Shown here one piece after another: positions 32,591 through 44,833 of a stretch of DNA of 64,000 nucleotides. The stretch spans positions 1,090,554 to 1,154,553 of the forward strand of contig CM026429.1 of assembly GCA_014871385.1 (NCBI GenBank). Reading direction: 5' to 3'. Origin of the DNA: Ceratodon purpureus. Its lineage: Eukaryota; Streptophyta; Bryopsida; Pseudoditrichales; Ditrichaceae. The position numbers and the translations under genes were made by a program. The stretch's first letter is position 1. The number at the start of each line of letters is the position of its first letter. Below the pieces are notes generated by a model that worked only from the letters and a program-made list of their open reading frames with translations, had not been told where the DNA came from and searched no databases.

Positions 32591-34020
32591 GGTCTTCATG
32601 TTATACGAGTAACATTTTATTATGCTTGATCGATACCCAAGTCACCTAAACACTTTATTGTTGTTAGTCTTAATTGAATTACGTGTGCACCACTATGGAG
32701 TGTGGTCACATGGAGGACAACCCTAAGGTTGCCAGGTGAACTCGTAATGAACGAACACTCTCATCCGATTGGATGCAAAACACTTTGGGTTGATTTTAGC
32801 ATTTGCTTTTACTAAGTTGATTGTGTAATCAACTATATTAAAATTGAAGCCTTTTAAGTCACCCTGTACATGTTTCACAAAACCAGGAAATCTTCTCATT
32901 TTACAAGACTTTTTTCTTGATTGTCTGACAAATGTATACTTTGGAATTTAATAGTGTATTATAAATAGTAATGCTTTAAGGTTTTCAAGAGTCGTCAAAA
33001 TATGAATCCAATCACTAAAATTCCGATGGGCTCATATCATTACTTTTCTTTTGATCTTCTACACATTCTTTAAAAAATAGCCATTTATAATGATTCTGTG
33101 TCCGTTTGTCTCTTGCTGCCTTTTCTAGAACTCGGTACCATTTATAAATATTAAATTAAAATTGAGCTTCTTTGCTTCTAATGAATTTTTGGTTTCTTAT
33201 TAGTTAGTTAACTTTTAATTAGCTTTGTATAAACATTATTTTTATAACTTTCAAATCTTAATTCGATACCAACTTTGTTTTTGTAACTTTTGGATCAATG
33301 ACAAATTAACATCAAGTCGATGGTAGAGTAGCTTCCAGAACTAAAATATAGAAGACGACAGTCAACTTTACTTTGTGAAATTTGCCGTTATGCAAGGGGG
33401 CAATAAACCATACAAACCTATTGACTGCATGGGGGATGAGACTACGTGAAGGGCGGGGAGCCATGAACGCCATTGAAGAAAAGTCACTACAAGAAGAAAA
33501 TAGATAGCAGAAATCTCTTTAGACTTGTAGCGATAGGGGCAAATATATATAATATATAGTATAAAAAAATGCACTACGTATTTGGATGGTACATGGTATT
33601 ATTTGATTCATGAACATGGACAATGCCATGTTTATTAATTGATGTAAAACTAAAAAGACTTCTTTAACCTTTAAAATGTGTTCGAATAAAAAAAAAAATT
33701 CAATTTGCAAGTGCAAAATTACAAATAAAATATTCTATACAAAAATCAGGTTTGTATGAGGATGAAAAAGCCTTCATGTTGCTATGAATGCACGTTGTAA
33801 ATGAATCCATCCAAAAATTGAAATGATTATAGTTTCTTATGAATGTTATATTAACAAAGTCACAAAGGTTTTTATGATATAGTTGGAATTATTCTAGTGT
33901 ACATAGTTGTGAAGAAAAATTGGGTACTTACATTTGTATTCATTTGGTATACTAATTTGCAGAAATGAGGATTTTAGATGAAACGGCGTCCAAATGTACG
34001 TTGCACTTCTTGGGTGCAAC
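32591..34020. other. AT-rich gene-free stretch
   Basis: No frame over 90 codons with any recognisable motif, no convincing splice sites, no tandem array. Confidence 0.5.
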
Positions 34021-34118
34021 TTTAACCAATTCGGTGTTATTAAGAGCAATTCTTCAAGCTCGTCCACTTTCTAGAGTGAGAGTTTTCGTTACAGAATTTG
34101 GGGAGGGTGAGAGCAGCA

Positions 34119-35134
34119 ATGGCGCACTCGCAGTCCGACCTGAAGAGCATCTTTACAGTGGCCGAGAGAAAGGGAAGTTACATATTCCCCACATCTACCG
34201 GCTGGAGCTGCGTCATTTGCAATGAAGAAATTCGTTCATGTCCGGATTACCAGGTTGGTTCTCGGAAACAACACAGAGCTCTAAGGATCCCCGGGGAGGC
34301 AATTCACCTATATTTTTGGCAGCGTTGTGCGGCATAATAAGTCAATTTAGACTTGTTATTCCATTTATAATAACTTATAATATGCTTTTTTCAATAGAAT
34401 CGAATTTTGTAATAGGTAGAATCCTACGACCATGCATTGATTATGTCCTTATTATGAATTTATTTTATCGTGTTCATAATAAAATTTATAATATGTCATA
34501 AAATTGAATGACCTTCTTGTCCTCACACCCCTGCATAGTAAAACATCTTATTTTACACTTGTTATATATGTCATATCTCATTATAGATAAACATTTTTGA
34601 TATGTACAATACATATTCTCAAGGCTCTCAATATTTACTTTCCGATGAACTATGTATCATTACAATCATAAGTGATTTAGTCAGAGTATTTTGTAAAATA
34701 AGACATGATAAATCTTCTCATAATAAGTGGGAGTTGCCTCCTCGGGTAAGGATCTATATGATCAGTAGGTGTTTAATATGTTGTAGCCATAGAATCTGGG
34801 TTGTTGCTAGATTTGCAGCTTTCTATCTGACAATTTTTGGATGATCATTGTTCGTGTCGGTTTGAAACACATACATTAGTACGGCCTTGGTCTTCTCTGA
34901 AATGAAAATCATTGATGTAACCGTGATGTTGTTTCAGTGTCAAAACGGGCATCTTGCGTGCCATTCGTGCTCTGGGAGTGGCAAGAAATGCACCACGTGC
35001 CCAAATGCTGTAGTGAGCCGCATCAGGAATGTGGAAGTAGAAGTGGCAGTACAAAATTATCTCATTGGCCCACACTTTTTAAAAAACAAGTCAATTTTGC
35101 AATTTCCCTTACTTTTTGAGACCATAAATACTTG
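34119..35134 (+). pseudogene. SINA-like RING E3 ligase, truncated after the RING (locus 1)
   Basis: Exon 1 is 34119-34253 (45 codons, MAHSQSDLKS to CPDYQ); exon 2 starts at 34938 after GTTTCAG and stops at 35134. Together they form a complete SINA-type RING: C31, C34, C46, H50, C53, C56, C63, C66 around CQNGHLACHSCSGSGKKC. Known: SINA proteins ubiquitinate substrates through this RING and bind them through a C-terminal TRAF-like SIAH domain. Here sequence after AVQNYLI is unrelated, so the zinc-finger/SIAH part is gone. The intron carries a 457-bp hAT MITE. It could still make a short RING-only protein. Confidence 0.7.
34290..34746. mobile_element. hAT-type MITE, 457 bp, TSD TAAGGATC
   Basis: Ends CCCGGGGAGGCAA and, inverted, CCCGAGGAGGCAACTCCCAC. 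Perfect 8-bp duplication TAAGGATC at 34282-34289 and 34747-34754. Lies inside the SINA-like intron. AT-rich interior without coding capacity. Confidence 0.93.
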
Positions 35135-35921
35135 AAAATCCCATAACTCTCGATTCACACATTGGATTTACAATCCGGTTGGTGCTTGTAGAACAACAAG
35201 AATATGCATTTCCGACCACACCTCTCGCTCCACCATTCGATGGGCGGTCCCCAAGATCTCATTGCATCCAAAACAAAACAAACAAACTATGTCCCTTAAG
35301 ATTATAGATAATATGGATGTTTTCTTTTAGGCACTTAATTTCTGTTGAATATCTCAACTTGGAATCCTTGTGTATCTCTTTTCAAAAGAATTTGAACAGT
35401 CATTAATTAATTAATTAATTTTTTTTTTTAAAAAAAAATAAATAAAAAAAATCCAGAATAGCCCTAACTTGTAGATGACGAATGTACAGTACCTCCATGG
35501 AGCTCTCTCTATGAACACGGTGGGTTTCACATGTGTAGTACATACAATTTGCTGATTTACTACCTCTCAGTACAGAATCATCTTGATGCTAATCATAAGG
35601 CCATTATGATACATCACATGTCACAATTCTGGTGACTGATGGTGACATCTTCAACGAATGAATGACAAGGTGATTGATTATTCTTGTGTGATGAAGTTGT
35701 CAACTCCGACGGCCCAACATGTCCCAAGTTCACATCTCATTGAGCGGAAGCATACCGGCCTGCAGCTCTTCCGTTCCTTACTACGTTTTAGAAGCATTAA
35801 TTCTCCATCTCGAAGCGCTTCAGATGTAAGAAGTGCTCAACCATCTAATATTTTCTACAACATTTTCGTCTCAAAAATTGGAGCCTGGAGAGAATTTGGA
35901 GGTGAGAGCAGCTAGCAAGCA
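35135..35921. other. Spacer between SINA-like loci
   Basis: AT-rich, TTAA runs near 35400. From about 35650 it resembles the 5' flank shared by all SINA-like copies (GTCAACTCC, GAGCAATT-type sequence), so the promoter side of locus 2 was probably duplicated with the gene. Confidence 0.4.
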
Positions 35922-36092
35922 ATGGCGCAGTTGTGGTCTGACTTGAAGAGTTGGGAGGCCTACTCTCGCGAACTCTTGAATGTGGCCGAGAGGAAGAGAA
36001 GTTACATTTTCCCCACCTCTATCGGCCGGTGCTGCATCATTTGCAATGAAGAAATCCATTCATGCCCGGTTTACCAGGTTAGCTACAGATCC

Positions 36093-36546
36093 CCCGGGGA
36101 GGCAACCCACTTATAATCGACAGGGATGTGCGACATAATAAGCCAATTTAGACTTGTTATTCCATTTATAATAACTTATAATATGCTCCTTTTGATAGAA
36201 TCAAATTTTATAATAAATAGAATCCTATGACTATGCATTGATTATGCCCTTATTATGAATTTATTTTATCGTGTTCATAATAAAATTTATATTATGTCTT
36301 AAAACTTAAGGTCCTCTCGTCCTCACACCCCTGCATAATAAAACATCTTATTTTACACTTATTATATATGTCATATCTCATTATAGATGAATATTTTTGA
36401 TATATACAATATATATTCTAAAAGATCTCAATGTTTACTTTCCAATGAACTCTATATCATCACAACCATAAGTGATGGAGACATAGTGTTTTGTAAAATA
36501 AGACATGATAAATCTTCTTATAATAAGTGGGAGTTGCCTCCCCGGG
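36093..36546. mobile_element. hAT-type MITE, 454 bp, TSD ACAGATCC
   Basis: Same family and orientation as 34290-34746 but a different target duplication (ACAGATCC at 36085-36092 and 36547-36554), so the two insertions are independent events in paralogous introns. Confidence 0.93.
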
Positions 36547-36843
36547 ACAGATCCATCATGTCTGCGAGTGTCGGTAGGGTTTTTCTAAGAGTTGTAGCAG
36601 CTCTTGATTATGCGTTGAATGTTACCCATTTTGCAGTTTTTAATCCATTGTTCAGGTCACTAGTAGCAAACCCGACGCTTGTGATTTTGCAGTTATCGCG
36701 TTTGACTCACTAAAAGGACCCTGCTTTCTTTTGTCAGTTAATTATGTGACTCTTGAGTTTTCGGAGTGGCTCGATATATGAATCAAAAGCGTCAAGGTTG
36801 CTATCGGTGGGTCGGACTAAGCCATCTCCAGATTTTTATTTTA

Positions 36844-36875
<32 letters not shown>

Positions 36876-37148
36876 TTATTTTTATGATTACCGGTATTAT
36901 TTCAGCGTCAAATGGGCCATCTTGCGTGCTGTTCGTGTTCTCGGAGTGGCAAAAAATGCACCAAGTGCTCAAATGCTGCAGTCAGAATGTGGCAGTGGAC
37001 GACATGTTGGAGGCCATATTGGTGACTTGCAAGAATGCTGCATTCGATTGCAAAGAAACCGGCGATTTCACGGACCAGAAGGAGCGCACAGAGCATGAGA
37101 ACAGTTGTGAGTACGCGCCGATTGTTTGTCCCATTCCCGGATGCCTTC

Positions 37149-37392
37149 TAATTAAAATCCTAATGAGGAGATCTCATACATTTGACTCAAAGAGACAAAT
37201 TGTTAAGTTTGTATATATTTTTTATTAGAAGATGAATATCATAGTACATTATTCCTCTCATGTACGAGGAGAAAGATAAGAGAACCAACACGAAGAGTCA
37301 CGCCTCAATTACAAGCTACTAGGAGACATGACTCCTAGTTGCTAAACTATCTATAACTTATCTAGAAAGTTCTAAATACTGTATTTCTAATA
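37149..37392 (-). mobile_element. Small solo-LTR-like insertion (copia-like), TSD CCTTC
   Basis: CCTTC at 37144-37148 and 37393-37397. On the minus strand it starts TATTAGAAATACAG and contains AACTTTCTAGATAAG and a GACTCTTCGTGTTGG block, in the style of plant copia LTRs. Removing it and one CCTTC rejoins the SIAH zinc-finger reading of locus 2 in frame. Confidence 0.65.
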
Positions 37393-37830
37393 CCTTCAAG
37401 CAGTTGCAAAAAATGGTTTGAATGGCCACCTGCAAACCAAACACAAGGGGCAAGCACCGTGGTGGATATGCCATTGAAAGAATTCGAGCTGAAAGATTTC
37501 ACGAGTACTTTGGTGGTTTTTGAGAGACCCAAAATCAGGTACTTTTTATATTCTCCATCAAGAGGGCACAACGTTGGGTGATACACTTCGAGTAACATCA
37601 GAATGTTGCAAGAAATCGTATGATCTGAAGGTGTCCATCGGCGAAGATGCTACAAAGTACTCCTTCACGGGTACATGAACTTCCAGCTCGCAAAAAGGCG
37701 GAATGTCGCTTATCCCAAAACAGGCCGGGAAATAACACAATAGATGCTTTGTCCTATGTCCTTGGAATATCAACATTGGAAATGACCAAATTAAAATATG
37801 ATTTTGCACCAACATAGTCATTCAAGAAGA

Positions 37831-37956
37831 CTCGGAGTTAAAAGTTCATTATTTCAATTGAATAAAATTTAACCCCTGGCTAAAGACACGAGAGGTTTGG
37901 AGATAAACTTGGATATGCTGTACCGTAATATGTGCCTTCAATCACCAACTCCCATG

Positions 37957-37987
<31 letters not shown>

Positions 37988-39204
37988 CAAAAAAACAAAA
38001 TAAATACTTTGATATTTGAGATGTTTTGAATGATATAATTTTTTAGTTAGACCAAATCCAGCAAGTAAAAACCTTCAATATTATTGGATTTTTTTTTTCA
38101 ATTAGCATTTGGGAATTTTTTTGATTGGCTACAATCACATATTAAATGATGAACCCTTCAACGCCCACACATTCATTTTTTGGACATTGTAAACTTTGAA
38201 TTGTTGTTTCTCCTTCCTCCGACCATTTTTTTCGATCGCCCAAAAAAACACATGCTATATATCTTTGAGCATACTACCATATGCAATGATTACGACAATG
38301 CAACACAATAATCTATGTTATTGTACTTGGACCCGTGTCCTTTGGACACACTCACAAAATCACAAACGGTAGTAATTATCAATGTGAGTTAAGAGTAGTT
38401 ACATGTTCTATAATTCATAAAGTAGGTATGGTAAGAAATTCACATGTTTCCCTTGTCGTTTTTATCTCCTAACTTGTCCTTTCGGATCCTCCAAGCAGGT
38501 TGCACTCCGAGACTTGGTCAAATGACCACTTATTCCATGTTGTAAAATGTCATGTGCAGACATACACACGAGAAAACACCCTTCGGTCTTCCTTATTTAC
38601 AGTCAATGCAATTTTGGCTTGATCAACACAACTAGACATACTTCTACACCTGTAATTTTAGAAAAAAAATATGTAATCGAGTATGACCACATCCAACCGC
38701 TAAATAGGCTGGGCAACAGCCTGGTGAAGGAATTCCAAATTTTTGGATGAGTTTCATCCAAGCATTGACGAGAACAAGTCCATACGCTGGGACGCTTAGG
38801 GGCTAAAGTCGTTGGAGTTTTATGAAATGGATGCTCCATCATTCTTATAAGTTTTTTTTCATTTTTTTTTTTTTTTTTTTTTTTTTTTTCCTAAATTAAA
38901 AAATCCAAACAAGAGTGGTTAAAAGATGTAAATGTTGTTCCTTTCGGTAGGGGAACAAAGAAGCGGGTTTGATATCACAATGTGATATCATAGAGATCGA
39001 AGAAAATGAGGGTGGACAGTTCTGCGTCAAAACATGTCTCATCCTCTTAAAGGAGCCTCTTGTCGTTACCTCCATTGATGTTTCCTCACCTCCGTTCAGA
39101 AGCAGTCTTTCACTCGGAAATGAAGTATGGAAAGCAGTCGTCGTTGCGAAAACGAAGGAGAGCAGTACCCTAAACCGTTTCCACACCTCGGTATTCACGC
39201 ATTG
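37831..39204. other. AT-rich gene-free stretch with long T tracts
   Basis: Poly-T runs at about 37961-37987 and 38859-38889. A perfect short hairpin GATATCACAATGTGATATC lies at 38971-38989. A weak frame around 38969-39238 has no recognisable motif. Confidence 0.4.
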
Positions 39205-39258
39205 TTCTAATATGACATATATAATAAGTGTAACATAAGATGTTTTTATTATGCAGGG
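39205..39258. mobile_element. hAT MITE internal fragment at the left edge of the 18-kb element
   Basis: TATGACATATATAATAAGTG then AAGATGTTTTTATTATGCAGGG matches the interior of the hAT MITE family and stops at GCAGGG, exactly where the large element begins. Confidence 0.6.
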
Positions 39259-39310
39259 AGCGTTGCTAGGGCATGAGCGTAGAGCGTAGAGCGTAGAGCG
39301 TAGAGCGGAG
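39256..39310 (+). repeat. Left terminus with TAGAGCG heptamer array
   Basis: Five direct copies of (C/T)(G/A)TAGAGCG-type heptamers follow GGGCATGAGCG. The right terminus has GAGCGTAGAGCGGTGAGCG in inverse orientation. Confidence 0.6.
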
Positions 39311-39741
39311 AAATTCAGAGATTTGAGCGGTGAAAATTTATTTTTACTAAAAATATTTTTAAAAATAATAAAAAACATTATTAAAAAGGCATATTCTCTA
39401 GAATATTCGAATATTCTGGACTTATGACCGTGGAATTTAGTACCCATGACCGTGGAAAATGGGCCTGATATTTAGAATAAAATGGACTGTGATCAATTTT
39501 TACAGCAATTGAAAAACTTCATTGAGTGGAGTTAAAGCGACATATTTTTTTACTGAAAGGCAGAAATGTAGCACTATGAGAAGTGATTCACAGATTCGAC
39601 AATGCCAAGAGAAAATATATATAAATTTATATAATTATATATATGTATTCAGTAATTTGTGGGAGTACATAGAGTGACGTTTGTCATACTCGTATATGTG
39701 GAAGAACAAATGTATAAGACTATTAAGGACAGCTTATGACT

Positions 39742-42700
39742 CTAAATGGAAGCGTGGGCTAGGATCCCGCTCTCAAGAATCGTCTTCACCTCATTGAAAC
39801 TGAGGGTAGGCGCATGAATGAAGAGGTCATGGTCAGCCTCTAGCTTACAGACCTCTACGTACACATAGTAGAGATGCTTGCATGGACGGAATGGTTGCCC
39901 GCGCCTACCAAACTTAGCCATGGTCTCCTTGAACGCCGGGCAATTGCAGTGCGGTAGGGCACTGATAGTCAGATCATATATTGACTCCGTGGGGGCTGGT
40001 TTGGACTGCAAAGTGACGATGCATCCAAAACCAGGTTGGGGTATCATTGTTACCTTTAAGATAGTTGCCTTCATCACCTTAGCAGAATCGATGTTTTGCA
40101 TGTGTTTGGAGCTCGCACACGTGATGTTACGGCGCACGGTCTTCGACTTCCTTGTTTTAGGGTGAGCGTCAGCACTATCTGGTACTGGAACCTGCGACAG
40201 ATCCGGTGGCAGGCCTAAAACGTTGAACGTGCGCCCCACAGGAACATTTCGCTTTTGGGGAAGTTGGAATCCCGCATTCTCCAACGCCTCAATCTCAGAC
40301 CGTGTGAGATTTGTACCTATCTTCACAGGCCAAACCGAGGGGATGAGAGGTCGGTCCTCGTAATCCGAGAATGGCTCTATCCATTTGCGTCGATGGCCCT
40401 TGACACACCTCTCAATGTCGTTTGCACAGAAGAAGAACTGCTCCACCACGGGATGGTTACCTCTATAAGATGGGGTATAAATTCCCGTGTATGTGGGAGC
40501 CGGGGTGCTCTTCCCGTTCTGGACAATTCGAGAGGTGCACTTCTTCCGAGTGACAGCCATCTGCGCCCAACAAGACTTCGCCGAATTCTTGTTAAGCCGG
40601 GCAATGTGCCACAGCTTCTCGTTCACAGGAGTCTCCTCAACAGCTGTCACGCGTTGAAAATCTATGCCACTTGGGGCAAGGGGTAGTGCTGGGCCATCCT
40701 CCACCTCCACCTCCTCACGGATGGTGCTCAAATTTTGAGCACGAGAACGTGTCACTCTACGTCCCATACGCGGTCGTGAAAAATTCACAGTGTCCGGTCT
40801 ATGGGTCTCTTCTTCAGCGCCAAGGGGGACATCCGCCTTCCGCTTCCTGGATCCAAAGATCTCAGCCCCTTCAAAGTGTGCGTCACGTGTACAGAAGTCT
40901 TGGGCTCCAGGCATCTTCAAGATGGCATCGTTCAAGGGCGTTGGATCCCCCGTTCGTTGAGCTCTACGTTGGACAGTCCGAAGTCGAAGTTCTTCTCTTG
41001 ACGGTCCAGAGCCTCCAGCTCCACCTTTTAGGAACTGATAATACCCCACCACTTGAAGAAATGCTCGAACATAATCGTCGACGGCCGCAACGTAAAGATC
41101 GGTACCCTTTTTGCCAGAGGCTTGCATCCATTTGTTGTGGATGGTCTCAGCAAGGTTGCAAGACAGCATCTCAGCCATTTCCTCTGGAGAATACTTCTTT
41201 TCCTGCACGAAATCGAAACACTTAGTACTGTCCCGGGTATGTTCGTCCAATTAATGGGACCTCATGTGGGTTAGGGTCAAACTGCGGAGATAAGTGAGAA
41301 AATTAAAGAAATATTTGGAAAGGGTAATTGCAACCTTACCAGTTCCATGAATCCACCCCACTGCCTGTAGCGGAAATGCCAAAACGCGAGCCATAGGTTC
41401 AAGTGGTAGAGACCTGCTTCAGTGGCCGCGCCCGAAGATGTCCACCACGCCTTGATTGCCTGGTAACGTGTTTCAGCTTCTGCCAAAGAGCTTGCATCTC
41501 TGTACTGCTTACAAAGTTTCTTGTGTTGATCTTGCAATTCGTGGACGATGTATCCTTTCGTGTGTTTCTCCATTGATTGCACCCAATGAAAATAACAGGT
41601 TCGCTCTCGGCCTTCCATGGGTATCTTTGGATCACCAGATCCGTATACAATACGTACAGCATTCCAGTTGGCTTGAGCGTTGTCCGCCATGAAACCTTTG
41701 AAGTGCGGCTTGTGAATTCCATGTCTAGCCATGACATGGTTGAGATTCCTCCAGAATATTGTTTGAGCATCTGCGGCCTCCGACATGAAATCACAGCAAG
41801 CAATGGTAAGTACGCGTTGGTAATTAGTGTCGTATACGTGGCAAGCCATAGTGGTCCAATTGGCCACTCTCTTGACGTGGTCAAACATCATCCACGCGTC
41901 CTCGAGGTCTCCACTAGGTTGCATTCGACGGACTAGGTCGACACCACTGCCAGGACCAACCTCTGACATCTTGAAGATGAAGACTTTGTCCGCGTCGTCA
42001 CCTTGCCCTGGAAACATGTTGCGCTGCACGTACGCCCAGTTGCTGAGGCCCCTGAGTTTGGTGATGCCATCAAGAATGCCGTAGCCACGTAGTTCCTTGA
42101 AAGTGTTGACACGGTTCTTTAAACTAGGCGAGTTGAGCTCCTTGCAGCATTCGAAGATAGGTTCTAGCTCTTCCAGAGTAAGCAAGGTTGGAGGGTCGCT
42201 TTCTTCGCGAATCAAGAGGTTACCTATGACATCCTTGCTAGTTTCTAATAGTATCTTAGAAAGGGTAGCTTCTGGTAAGCGCTCCACATGGTGAGCTAGC
42301 AAGTCATCTATCATCTTCCGAGTGCCCCTGTGGGCTCCTACTTTGACAGGATGTCTATGGTTGCCTACATGGACACAAGCACGCTCTTGGGTATCGTCCC
42401 CAAAGACATAAAAGATTTTTGCATCACAGGAGGCCACACAGACAGGAGGTTCTTTGCACATCTTACAGACAATCGTTGATGTGGAAGGTGGAGCATCTCC
42501 AACAGGGAAAACATCTTTGCATGAACCTTCAAACTCGACCTCGTTCACTCCTGCCACGCGCTGAGGCCTCTGTAGAAATCCACAGTTTTGATTGTGACAT
42601 TGGAGATGACCTACACAATTCGACGACCGGAATGACAGCCCGAGCGTATTACTGATGTTAGTAGTCACTGTCTTTGTCCATATATGGCCATCATAACGTT

Positions 42701-43454
42701 TGTCCATACCTTCCATGGATTTAGCATTCTTTAGGAGGGCAGACGGAGTAGTGGGAGGTAGAATGAAGATAACATCTCCATTGAAGGAAGGGGGCAGGAA
42801 ATCTACGTCCTTAGTGCGAATTGAATCATAGTTCAGTTTTTTCAGAACTGACTTGCTTCCAGGCATACTACCTAGTTTACGGAGGGAAGGAAAGATGTTT
42901 TTTTGTTTTGTAGACTGTAAATGCAGAACTGTAGGAGTAGTCTTCCGTGAATCTTGAGAAGAAGAGGGAGATGGTCGAATAACTGTAGGGCGGTCAGGTA
43001 GAAGAGAAGGGCTCCTCTCATCGTCTGAAGTATCTGACAAGTCAATGGTGAGACGTTGACCCGGTTCGATCTTGACACGAGATAGTAAAGGCGGTTCAGT
43101 GCACAGCGTCGAAGAGCTACGAGGGGTGAGAAGGACTGTAGAAGCATTCATGATGGACTCAGACATGCCATAAACGCGATACCTCCCAGGTTTTAATTTC
43201 CAAACTCGAACATTGTTGTCTAATGTTTCGGGCTGGACATAGATGGAGTAGAGGACACTTCGACTGTCTGGATCAAGAACATCTGCCTCTAACCACAAGC
43301 TATCAACATCAAAACCGTAACGAATGGATAGCCACTGGGGAGTAATACTAGCGGTTCCATCAGGGCCAGGAGGGATACATGTAGGGATGACAGATCCAGG
43401 AGACACAAATTCTATGACGTCGACGCGAAAAGCTTGAGGAGCGGAGGAATCCAT
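39742..43454 (-). CDS. MULE-type transposase with GCM/WRKY-like zinc domain and SWIM finger (two exons, intact)
   Basis: Exon 1 43454-41340 (705 codons), phase-0 intron 41339-41203 (GTAAGG...GTGCAG), exon 2 41202-39742; 1,191 aa, no internal stop. The M at 43454 is chosen over 43496 because the upstream residues look untranslated. About residues 256-376 form a Cys/His zinc domain of the WRKY-GCM1 type (NCVGHLQCHNQNCGF ... ERACVHVGNHRHPVK), the usual DNA-binding module of MULE transposases. About 526-706 is the RNase-H-fold MULE domain (FKGFMADNAQANW with the candidate catalytic D591, then the CYFHW motif). The C-terminus has a SWIM zinc finger C1124-X-C1126 ... C1146-X-H1148 (HCNCPAF, PCKHLYYVY). 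Known: MULE transposases bind terminal inverted repeats and make 8-11 bp duplications. Start codon lies 576 bp from the divergent gene at 44030, so a shared bidirectional promoter is likely. Confidence 0.85.
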
Positions 43455-44029
43455 TGACACAAATATTGAGAATGATAGGTGAGAATGAATTTGCAAAAGG
43501 GAGACGTAATAGAAGTGCAGGCATATATATATGGAAGATGTTGATTAAGTCATAAGGTTTGTGAGAAACATGTACAGCGTGCGTAGTCAGCAATTGTCTG
43601 TTTAATTATGGGAAATAGCCATACAAGGGGAATCTGATTGGATGATATTCTAGCGGCTAGATCATGGAGTGGTCTTAGAGAAAATTATCAAAATATACTG
43701 TATCGTATTAAATGAAATATGGAATGAAATGAAAAAGTTACGGCGGCCGCCGTTGTCAGGGAGGATGCCTAAATGTATTGAGTAATTCAAATTAGATTAG
43801 AAAAGCATGTCAGGAACGCGTTGTTATTATGTCAGAGATCTGAATCTCTGAACGCGCTTTTTAGTAAACGTTGGATAAAAAATGCAGGAGTGAGCAGGGG
43901 ATGAGATTGAGATATAAGGCGTGGAAGGAGGAGGGTTAGGTCTCTCATTTTCTAACTGTGATTCAGTGTAGTGTCTACTTTCTACAGCGTGTTGCGACAT
44001 TTAAAAATTAGAATTTTTACAGGCTCGTT

Positions 44030-44833
44030 ATGGAGGCTGTGAGTAGCCAAGCAGAGAGAGGGAAAGAGGGAGGGCGGGGGAAGAAGAAAAGGAGAGGGGG
44101 CATGAAATTCAGCGGTTCTAAGGCTATCCGACGAAACGCGATGCGAAAGAGGGATGCGTCGGGTTCTTTTGATGAGGATCGAATAGGAGATGAAGTAGAT
44201 ACGAACAATGTTGAATCTTTGCCAGAACGGTTTAAACGTGTTAAGATGCGACCGTTGAATTTGGATGCTGTTGTTGAGGGCGTTGAGGGTGAAGAAGATG
44301 AAGAGAGAAGTAACCAAAATGATGTGAACGAAGATGTGGAAGGTGTTAGGCGTTCAATATCGAGGAGCGAATCCTTGGGATCTGAGCAGGATAGTGAAGA
44401 TGATGGGATGGAGAAAATGGTAAGTTCCAAAACCTGAACACATCTAACAGTAGTTTTAACCATAAGTATTTGTCTTACTTGTCTCGATGTGTTTGTACAG
44501 TTCGATGAAATTGAGACATTAGTTGGTGATATTTTTGGGCAGCAAGAAACACAAAAAGGAACTGCAAGTGAGGGCGCAAGCTTGGACGATGAAGGCAAGC
44601 AACAAGAAAGGGACGACGGAGAGCATCAAGGGGGGCAAGAAGAATCTGGAGAGGTTGGTCCACCTGTACTCATTCAAAATCATGTGGAAGAGATAGATTG
44701 GAGTGTTCGTCCCGAGTTCATGATTTATCAACACCCGAACGGTTACATTCAACACTGGCTGATAGAGACCCCTGCTATTCCATGGGGAGACCCTTGCAGC
44801 GACCATCTGCTTGAAAGTCCACATCCAAATTGA
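44030..44833 (+). CDS. Element accessory gene A, 240-aa acidic protein, not recognised
   Basis: Exon 1 44030-44419 ends ATG|GTAAGT; exon 2 44501-44833 begins after TTTGTACAG, phase 0. The N-terminus is basic (RGKKKRRGGMKFSGSKAIRR), probably nuclear-localising or nucleic-acid-binding. The middle is acidic and Ser-rich. The C-terminus has an aromatic block (WSVRPEFMIYQHPNGYIQHW) that looks like a folded motif. Transcribed away from the transposase. It may be a transposition helper, but nothing in the sequence proves that. Confidence 0.65.

Larger units (their letters stand above)
35922..37830 (+). pseudogene. SINA-like RING E3 ligase pseudogene (locus 2), nearly full length
   Basis: Exon 1 35922-36075 ends CPVYQ|GTTAGC; exon 2 begins at about 36906. 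Damage: the first RING cysteine of exon 2 is arginine (RQMGHLACCSCSRSGKKC); a deletion shifts the frame before NVAVDDMLEAILVTCKNAAF; a 244-bp solo-LTR-like insertion (37149-37392) splits the SIAH zinc finger (CPIPGC before, LNGHLQTKHKG after); stops and frame changes follow in the TRAF-like part (STVVDMPLKEFELKDF, then YDLKVSIGEDATKYSFTG). The order RING, zinc fingers, SIAH sheet is still complete, so this locus shows what locus 1 lost. A hAT MITE occupies the first intron. Confidence 0.8.
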
